64,000 bases of DNA. Origin: Lytechinus pictus (Eukaryota > Echinodermata > Echinoidea > Temnopleuroida > Toxopneustidae). Of the stretch, positions 59,001 to 64,000 are shown piece by piece (the first letter of the stretch is position 1; every line of letters begins with the position of its first letter). The notes beneath the pieces were generated by a model. The model saw only the letters and a program-made list of their open reading frames with translations. It was not told the DNA's origin and did not search any database. The stretch covers positions 10,612,501-10,676,500 of the forward strand of contig NC_087262.1 of assembly GCF_037042905.1 (NCBI RefSeq), read 5' to 3'. Both the position numbers and the translations under genes were made by a program.

Positions 59001-61484
59001 CTTGTTGTCGATTAAATAAATATGATTTGAACCAAGTGATAGTCCTCTTACTACAACCAATGCAAGTTAATTTATTTAAAAGCAGCTCATGGTCCGCGGT
59101 ATCAAAGGCCTTCCGAAGATCTATGAACGCAACTCCAGAAATTAAATTGTTATCAATGTTTAACGACCACTGATTTACAAGTTTTGCAAGGGCAGTAGTT
59201 GTTGAATGCATAGGCCGAAAACCAGATTGATTTGGGTGTAATAAATCATTCACGTCCAAGAATTCACTTAGCTGTTGGTGAACAGCCCTTTCTAAAATTT
59301 TACTAACGATTGGTAATATAGAAATTGGGCGGTAATTATTCAACGAAGACATATCACCAGATTTAAATATTGGTACTACCCGAGCCTTTTTCCATTCACG
59401 AGGAACAACTCCAGTAGTAAGGGATTTGTTAATAATATCACAAAGGGACTCTGCGATAATATTTTTTGTCATCTTTAAAAGTTTGCAGCTGACATGATCT
59501 TCCCCAGTTGATTTATCTATACTCAGATTATCAATCTGTTTCAAAACAAAATCTCTAGTAATCAACTCTAGCTCAAATTGAGAGTGAATTGAACCAACAT
59601 TTGTATCATCTTCTACTTGAACTCTCTGTTGAGACGTATCCCTTTGCAGGTCCTTAGTAATATTAGTAGCATTTGAAATGAAAAATTCATTAAATCCTTC
59701 AGCAATATTTGCATTGCCCGACACATCTGTTCCATCTACGTTTATGGTGTTGGGAGAAATAGGTAATGACTTGGGCACAAGTTCTCTCAAACATCTCCAC
59801 ATTTTCTTACTATTGTTTTGATTTTGTGAAATCTGGTTAGCATTATATTCTTTTTTACTTTTTCTCATGAGATGAATAACTTTATTTTTCAGAAATTTGT
59901 ATGTGTCCCAAATATCATTATTTTTGTTAACTTTAGCTGTTTTTAGAACCTTATCACGTTCCTTCATTAGCTTGACGACCCCGTCAGATATCCAAGGACA
60001 AGCTTTTTTTCTTATCCGCTTTTTACAAAAGAGAATGATGATATGATGACATGAAACTCGGTAAAGAAAACAATCTAAAGTAGGCCTACTGAATAAGAAA
60101 TTCAAAAAGTAGCTTCGTCATTGGTTTGCGTATTTATTATTGAGCAAACACTTCAATATCAAATTTATTCACTGTGTTTTTTTTAGCAAACGACAAATAG
60201 ACCCTGGTAATTGAGAGTGAACTTTGGACCGAGTTCAGTTGACAATTTAGAATATTTGAAATGACGAACTCTTCCGAAAGGGATGGCAAAAGAAAACAGC
60301 AAGGCCTATACACACATTATTTTGCACCCTTCAAATTCCAAATTGGAGGCTCTTTAGGGGCGAAATTATTTACAGGTACAGGTTGCTACTTAATTTTACA
60401 CCATAAAGGGTGCAGAATTGTGCCTTTTAACATGGGCCAGGGAAGCGGGGGTGCTGCTGAAACATCGATCCACAAGATTTTTTTTTCTGGGGGTGTACTG
60501 CGCCCCCTGGAAATTAGGTTGGTACGCTATAATGTAGAGATTTTACCCAAATCACATTCACAACATTCACTTGGAAGCAAACCCCATTTTTGTCAGTCAA
60601 ACCTTTTAAACAAACCAGCACACTCTCTTTAAAAAAAATCATTCCCAGGCCCAAGCCCCTTAGAAATGGTTTATTTTATTGCACCCTTTTGAATTTTCAC
60701 ACCCTTTAGCATGTTAGGTGTGAAGATCGAGTACAACATGCAGGGTTGCATACTCTCACCTTTTTTAAACGTATTATACTTGTAGATCATCCATTGGCCT
60801 AGATCCGTGACGTCATATTATTCAAGTTGGAGGGGGGGGGGTGATAGAATAGATCACCCTCCCTCAACAATATAGGTTCACCGCTTGGATTCACGCCAGT
60901 GGCATCATCACCATCATCATCACTACCCCCCCCCCCTCATACCATCATACACCATCACCATACATTATACCGCCGCACCACCATCACAGTCCCAGATCAT
61001 CATTCATCATCATCATCATCATCATCATCGTCATCATCATCATAATCATCATCACCACCACCATCGTCAGCATATCATCATCATCATCATCATCACCACC
61101 ATCCACCACCACCATCCCTATCATCATACTCGTCGTCGTCATCGACCATCGAATTGTCATCATCACAATCATCATCACCACCGTGACCACCACCATCGTC
61201 AGCATATCATCATCGTCCTCATTATCACCATCATGGTCGTCGTCGTCGTCGTCATCATCATCATCACACAGCACCATCATCATCTGCTCATCATGATAAT
61301 CACCTTATTGTTTAAAGGGGTTTCAATAATCTAAAAACTCACTTTCTTTATTGGTCTTTCGCTGCGGCCATTCCTCGTGTTTAAAACGGTCATCGACAAA
61401 GTTGATACCCCTAAGAGTAAACATCATACGGGCAGGCTCGGCACGACCACGGGCATCAAAGTAGATCAGTTTATAGTTGGGCAT
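53063..61484 (-). CDS. Sigma-class glutathione S-transferase, paralogue B (5 exons)
   Basis: Exons on the minus strand: 61484-61343, 56617-56525, 56030-55915, 54688-54584, 53236-53063; all GT...AG; same phases as paralogue A; 209 residues. Start MPNYKLIYFDARGRAEPAR in a CACCATGCC context, catalytic Tyr in YFDARG, GQAPVL with cis-Pro55, and the Gln66-Ser67 pair followed by NAICRYLAREL, so the GSH-binding site looks complete. The C-terminal domain carries SLADIHVF and AYPQLSAFY. One difference from A is GGKNFGGNK in place of GGKYFVGNK just before the last intron. Intron 1 is expanded to 4.7 kb by a LINE in the same orientation plus microsatellite. Family role as for A; the exact substrate is not predictable. 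Confidence 0.92.
53932..54505. mobile_element. Foldback element rich in GAGACGTC, in GST-B intron 4
   Basis: CCTATCTCGCCAAAGGAGACG at the left is answered by CGTCTCCCTTGGTGAGACAG then CTAGG at the right. The interior repeats GACGTC, GAGACGTCGCAGAG, TCTCGGAGATGTC and GAGATGTCTCTCAGAGACAT in both orientations. No coding frame. The right end is about 80 bp from the intron's 5' splice site at 54583. Confidence 0.75.
55319..55875. mobile_element. Foldback element, GTCGAAAATTGGTGA family, split by a nested element
   Basis: Left arm GCAACGTACGGATGGCTCAAGA and right arm CTTGAATCCTCCGTACACCGC are inverted, but the right arm is broken after GACAATACATTG and resumes at 55828 as ATTGTATCTGCCTTGAATCC. 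It lies in GST-B intron 3, close to the donor at 55914. Confidence 0.8.
55588..55827. mobile_element. Nested foldback element with GGGTGATTTCAA ends
   Basis: GGGTGATTTCAAGTTCGGTGT mirrors ACACCGGATTTGAAATCACCC at the far end, and TGTTGGTGTTAG-type sequence mirrors CTAACACCAACACCA. It interrupts the right arm of the surrounding element; ATT(G) is present at both junctions. Confidence 0.85.
57660..60115 (-). mobile_element. 5'-truncated non-LTR retrotransposon (CR1/jockey-like) in GST-B intron 1
   Basis: On the minus strand the order is reverse-transcriptase frame (60105-58024), about 360 bp of 3' UTR, then a (TAAA)n tail at about 57700-57665. CCATGGAAGACCACTACTTA and GGCTACCCTGTCAAAATATC lead into the tail. 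The endonuclease part is absent, the usual outcome of incomplete reverse transcription. The 5' boundary is only approximate and I could not define a target-site duplication. Confidence 0.9.
58024..60105 (-). CDS. Reverse transcriptase of a non-LTR retrotransposon, endonuclease missing
   Basis: 693 codons without a stop. Seen: a linker region (ACPWISDGVVKLMKERD at about 35-51), then VVPIFKSGD and NNYRPISILP (243-265), the Gly-Phe-Arg block QSGFRP (293-298), motif A FIDLRKAFD (327-335), motif B GVPLGSILGPLLF (385-397), motif C YADD (418-421) and a Cys/His-poor C-terminal RT-thumb region with YCSAVW-type sequence. Motif B has Leu388 where non-LTR enzymes normally carry Gln, which may damage activity. 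The first 25-30 residues are probably read from flanking DNA. Such enzymes copy their own mRNA into nicked target DNA; without its endonuclease this copy is not autonomous. Confidence 0.93.
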   Translation of the reverse strand: MNFLFSRPTLDCFLYRVSCHHIIILFCKKRIRKKACPWISDGVVKLMKERDKVLKTAKVNKNNDIWDTYKFLKNKVIHLMRKSKKEYNANQISQNQNNSKKMWRCLRELVPKSLPISPNTINVDGTDVSGNANIAEGFNEFFISNATNITKDLQRDTSQQRVQVEDDTNVGSIHSQFELELITRDFVLKQIDNLSIDKSTGEDHVSCKLLKMTKNIIAESLCDIINKSLTTGVVPREWKKARVVPIFKSGDMSSLNNYRPISILPIVSKILERAVHQQLSEFLDVNDLLHPNQSGFRPMHSTTTALAKLVNQWSLNIDNNLISGVAFIDLRKAFDTADHELLLNKLTCIGCSKRTITWFKSYLFNRQQVTQFKGAKSHPSIVKLGVPLGSILGPLLFSIYVNSLPECIHEGIIDIYMYADDTTLTVSANDATVLEEKLTVALNKVMAGIKDNQLVLNTEKNCVMIIGSRANLRKIDSFMISLNGDLINRVQFTKCLGVLIDEELKWSKQIENVCKLTQKSIGIITSAKSSLPVKSLKLLYNSLVLPRFDYCSAVWSNRFQSHTTKLQKIQKRAARIILNKTYDTPSADLFTSLKWMTLDKRFELSRVLMIFKCVHNLAPSYLQVNLTNPNDVHEHHTRQRDSGYLRVPKFRTDCYKCSPIVSSIFEWNKLDNSIRTAPSVISFKIMFKRTCNL
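60901..61290. repeat. (CAT)n-type microsatellite next to GST-B exon 1
   Basis: Imperfect CAT/CAC/CGT triplets over about 390 bp, ending about 50 bp before the splice donor of exon 1. The 149-codon His-rich frame on the plus strand and the Asp/Met-rich frame on the minus strand are artefacts. Confidence 0.95.
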
Positions 61485-61882
61485 GGTGATGATTGAAGAT
61501 GGTATATGACTATCTATGCAGAGAGAATGTAATGCTTGGATTCCGTTTTCCTCGATTCGATTTGAAAGCAGATCTTAAAAGGCGAGATAAACGAGAAATG
61601 AAGTCTTAAACGAGTCAACTTGCCGGGTTAACTTGGTTTTTATGAAAATCATAAACACTGGTCACAAGTACAATGTCACGGTGGTGAATAAATTATTTCG
61701 GGTGTATTGTCTTGAACCCTCACGATTTTGATCTATATTCCTATATGGTCGGTCTTTGCCAAAGTTTTCCTACCGATACTCCACAATACATGCAATACGT
61801 ACGCGCCTAGGGTCTATCTATGTGCATGACCCTTTTAACCTTTAAACGTGTTGAGCAAATATTAATCTACAGACACAGACCT

Positions 61883-62054
61883 GGGGGCCGTTTCATAAAG
61901 CTGTTCGTAAGATAAGAGCGACTGTAAGAACGACTGGTGAACCTTTCTTACGCGCTGAACCATCGCCAATGAATATACCATTTACCACAAGAAAGGATCA
62001 CCAGTCGCTCTTAAAGTCGCTCTTAACTTACGAACAGCTTTATGAAACACCCAC
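61883..62054. mobile_element. Foldback element of the GGGCCGTTTCATAAAG type
   Basis: GGCCGTTTCATAAAGCTGTTCGTAAG mirrors CTTACGAACAGCTTTATGAAAC, and AGAGCGACTGTAAGAACGACTGG mirrors CCAGTCGCTCTTAAAGTCGCTCT. Same outer sequence as 39008-39164 but a different interior. Confidence 0.85.
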
Positions 62055-62137
62055 CCGGCCTTTTGTATAGTGCATATGATTTATGATTGGTGTCTTCGAA
62101 TGGGTTCTTCATTTCGTACAGTCTAGGAGTTCGCCTT

Positions 62138-62400
62138 GACCATTCATTCATTTCATTTCATTTATTTCACCTTCATGTATAGAAACACTAAAAAACATAT
62201 ATTTACATTACAATGTGTACAATTGAATAAGGCAGTTGAACCAGTCTTCATGGTCGTGAATAATTTGCCTGGACCATTTATTCATTTCATTTCATTTATT
62301 TCACCTTCATGTATAGAAACACTAAAAAACATATATTTACATTGCAATGTGTAAAATTGAATAAGGCAGTTGAACTAGTCTTCATGGTCGTGAATAAAAG
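62138..62400. repeat. Recent tandem duplication, unit about 134 bp
   Basis: TTCACCTTCATGTATAGAAAC, ACTAAAAAACATATATTTAC and GGCAGTTGAACCAGTCTTCA occur twice in order with only a few substitutions (units start near 62138 and 62272). Confidence 0.93.
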
Positions 62401-62708
62401 TAAATACAGTCTAACCAAAAGAAACACTTATTATTCCCGGGGGGGGGCAGTCAAATACACACGCGTGACCAAGGAATTTCCAAACAAGTTTTTCGCGGGC
62501 TTTATTTACACATTTTGGGCCCTAAAGAAATTGTCGCCAAAATATGACCTCGGTGAAAAAGCTTAGGGAAAAACCATACACGTTTGGCTAGTCTTAAAAA
62601 AAGGCTTTGGGAAAAAACATACCCTAAATACGTTTGACCCCGCGATTGACAATTGACCAGTCTTTCAAAACTACCCTTTTTCTTAAAAATCTGTGTTTTT
62701 GATGCCCT

Positions 62709-63295
62709 TAAAGGGATGGTCCGGGCTGAAAATATTTATATCTTAATACATAGAGTAGAATTCACTGAGCAAAATGCTGAAAAATTCATCAAAATCGGAT
62801 AACAAATAATAAAGTTATTGAAGTTTAATGTTTAGCAATATTTTGTGAAAACAGTCGTCATGAATATTCATTATGTGGGCTGATGATGTCACATCTCCAC
62901 TTTCCGTTTTCTTATGTTATTACATAAAATCATAATTTTTCGTTATCTCATACTTGTGTGAATAATATGTCTCCCTTATAATGTAATAAGTTGCAGCAAT
63001 AAATATCTAATGAACTAAATCAGTTGTCAATCCAATATTTCTAGTTCTTGGAGGAAAACATTTGAATAAACCTAATTTCATATAATAAAATACAAAAGAA
63101 CAAGTGGGGGTGTGACATCATCAGCCCACCTAATGAATATTCATGACGACTGTTTTCACAAAATATTGCTAAACTTTAATATTCAATAACTTTGTTATTT
63201 GTTATCCGATTTTGATGAAATTTTCGGCATTTTGCTCAGTGAATTCTTCTCTAGTTATTAGACTATAAATATTTTCAGCCCGGACCATCCCTTTA
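62709..63295. mobile_element. 587-bp foldback element with about 190-bp arms
   Basis: TTAAAGGGATGGTCCGGGCTG mirrors CAGCCCGGACCATCCCTTTAA exactly; TTAGCAATATTTTGTGAAAA and CAGTCGTCATGAATATTCAT mirror their partners near 63140-63170; TGATGATGTCACA mirrors TGTGACATCATCA. The central 200 bp is unpaired and AT-rich. No frame. Confidence 0.93.
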
Positions 63296-64000
63296 ACGAG
63301 TCCACGCGCGGACCGCGTCCGAAACTGAAAAAACACCCCTTTAAACGCGTATTTTGGTCAAGCGTGTGTACAGCAATATATTTGACTGCCCCCCCCCCCC
63401 CTTTCCCCTCTTTCTCTTGTCCAATTTCCGAAGATGCAATATATCGATCGTTTGAAATTTGATAACTTTTTCCCTCATTTGCCTCAATGATGGACTGTTT
63501 TCGTTGACGAAAACCATGCTTTTACAAAGTGAAATATTATAAAAGCACGAGCGTGTATGTTTTATATCTGCTTTCTTCTTTTTTCTAGTTTTTTTTTCGT
63601 CCCTTGAAAGTGGCACATACGAGGCACAATTCACATTTCCCCCTAAAAACACTCTAAATGAGAAGGATTTAAGGTAAATCCAGATTAGCTGTAGTTAGTG
63701 ACCATTTACATTCTCGATTTAGTTTGAATCCTAAAGATTCATTAAATCCTTTGAGATTCAAAAATGAAAATATGAATGTTTAGGTTTCAAAGTAAATCCT
63801 GAGTTAGGAACCAATCAAACTCTTGATCCAGTTTGAATCCTAAATATTCATTAACAGACGTGTTAGATTTTAAAATTAATCTTGAGAATTCTAACTTAAT
63901 CCAGATTTGATTGGTCCATAACTACATCCACGTGGGTTTACTTTAACTCCTTGCAATTTTGACGGTACGCCACTCGGCACTTTAATGGTAGATAACCATA

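Larger units (their letters stand above)
61485..64000. other. Right flank, repeats only
   Basis: The stretch just above 61484 should hold the promoter of GST B; no clear TATA box is seen. Beyond it lie foldback elements at 61883-62054 and 62709-63295, a tandem duplication at 62138-62400, and from 63.65 kb a repeat-like stretch with AGGATTTAAGGTAAATCCAGA and GAGTTAGGAACCAATCA related to the element at 7100-7330. No gene seen. Confidence 0.6.

Noticed and set aside
60885-61334. 149-codon His-rich open frame
   Set aside because: It is read through a CAT-type microsatellite; the opposite strand gives an equally long Asp/Met-rich frame, as expected from triplet repeats.

Overview
The window is animal nuclear DNA. 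It is AT-rich, with short exons bounded by GT...AG introns, many microsatellites, homopolymer C/G and A runs, tRNA-derived SINEs, LINE remnants and an unusually dense load of palindromic (foldback) repeats. The repeat style together with the gene families (GlcNAc/Gal-6-O-type carbohydrate sulfotransferases and sigma-class glutathione S-transferases in tandem) suggests a marine invertebrate deuterostome, most likely a sea urchin. That placement is inference; no species marker is readable by eye.

Layout. 1-9.4 kb: no gene seen; a short tandem palindromic array at the left edge, several foldback elements and one SINE. 9.4-24.1 kb (+): a 15-exon gene for a multi-pass membrane protein of about 387 residues that I cannot assign to a family; its introns hold a GATA array, a poly-A tandem array and several foldback elements. 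24.1-30.4 kb: no gene seen; microsatellites and foldback elements. 30.4-32.1 kb (+): single-exon type II carbohydrate sulfotransferase. 32.1-41.4 kb: no gene seen; a cluster of nested and clustered foldback elements. 41.4-43.0 kb (-): second single-exon sulfotransferase, convergent with the first. 45.7 kb (+): frameshifted 3' remnant of a third sulfotransferase copy. 46.2-50.7 kb and 53.1-61.5 kb (-): two tandem five-exon sigma-class GST genes with matching intron phases; the second carries a 5'-truncated non-LTR retrotransposon with a 693-codon open RT frame in its first intron. 61.5-64 kb: repeats only.

How the genes relate. The sulfotransferases would act in the Golgi lumen on glycans, and the GSTs in the cytosol on glutathione conjugation or isomerisation. 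I see no pathway or operon-like link between them; each group looks like a local tandem family. No defence system, toxin system or CRISPR array is present. The most notable points are: the unassigned membrane-protein gene; loss of the conserved GSH-contacting Ser in one GST paralogue; a conversion-like block shared by the two GST last exons; the sulfotransferase pseudogene; and a family of TA-flanked foldback elements that share CACTGTAAAAA-type ends but differ inside, with clean nested insertions that show order of arrival.
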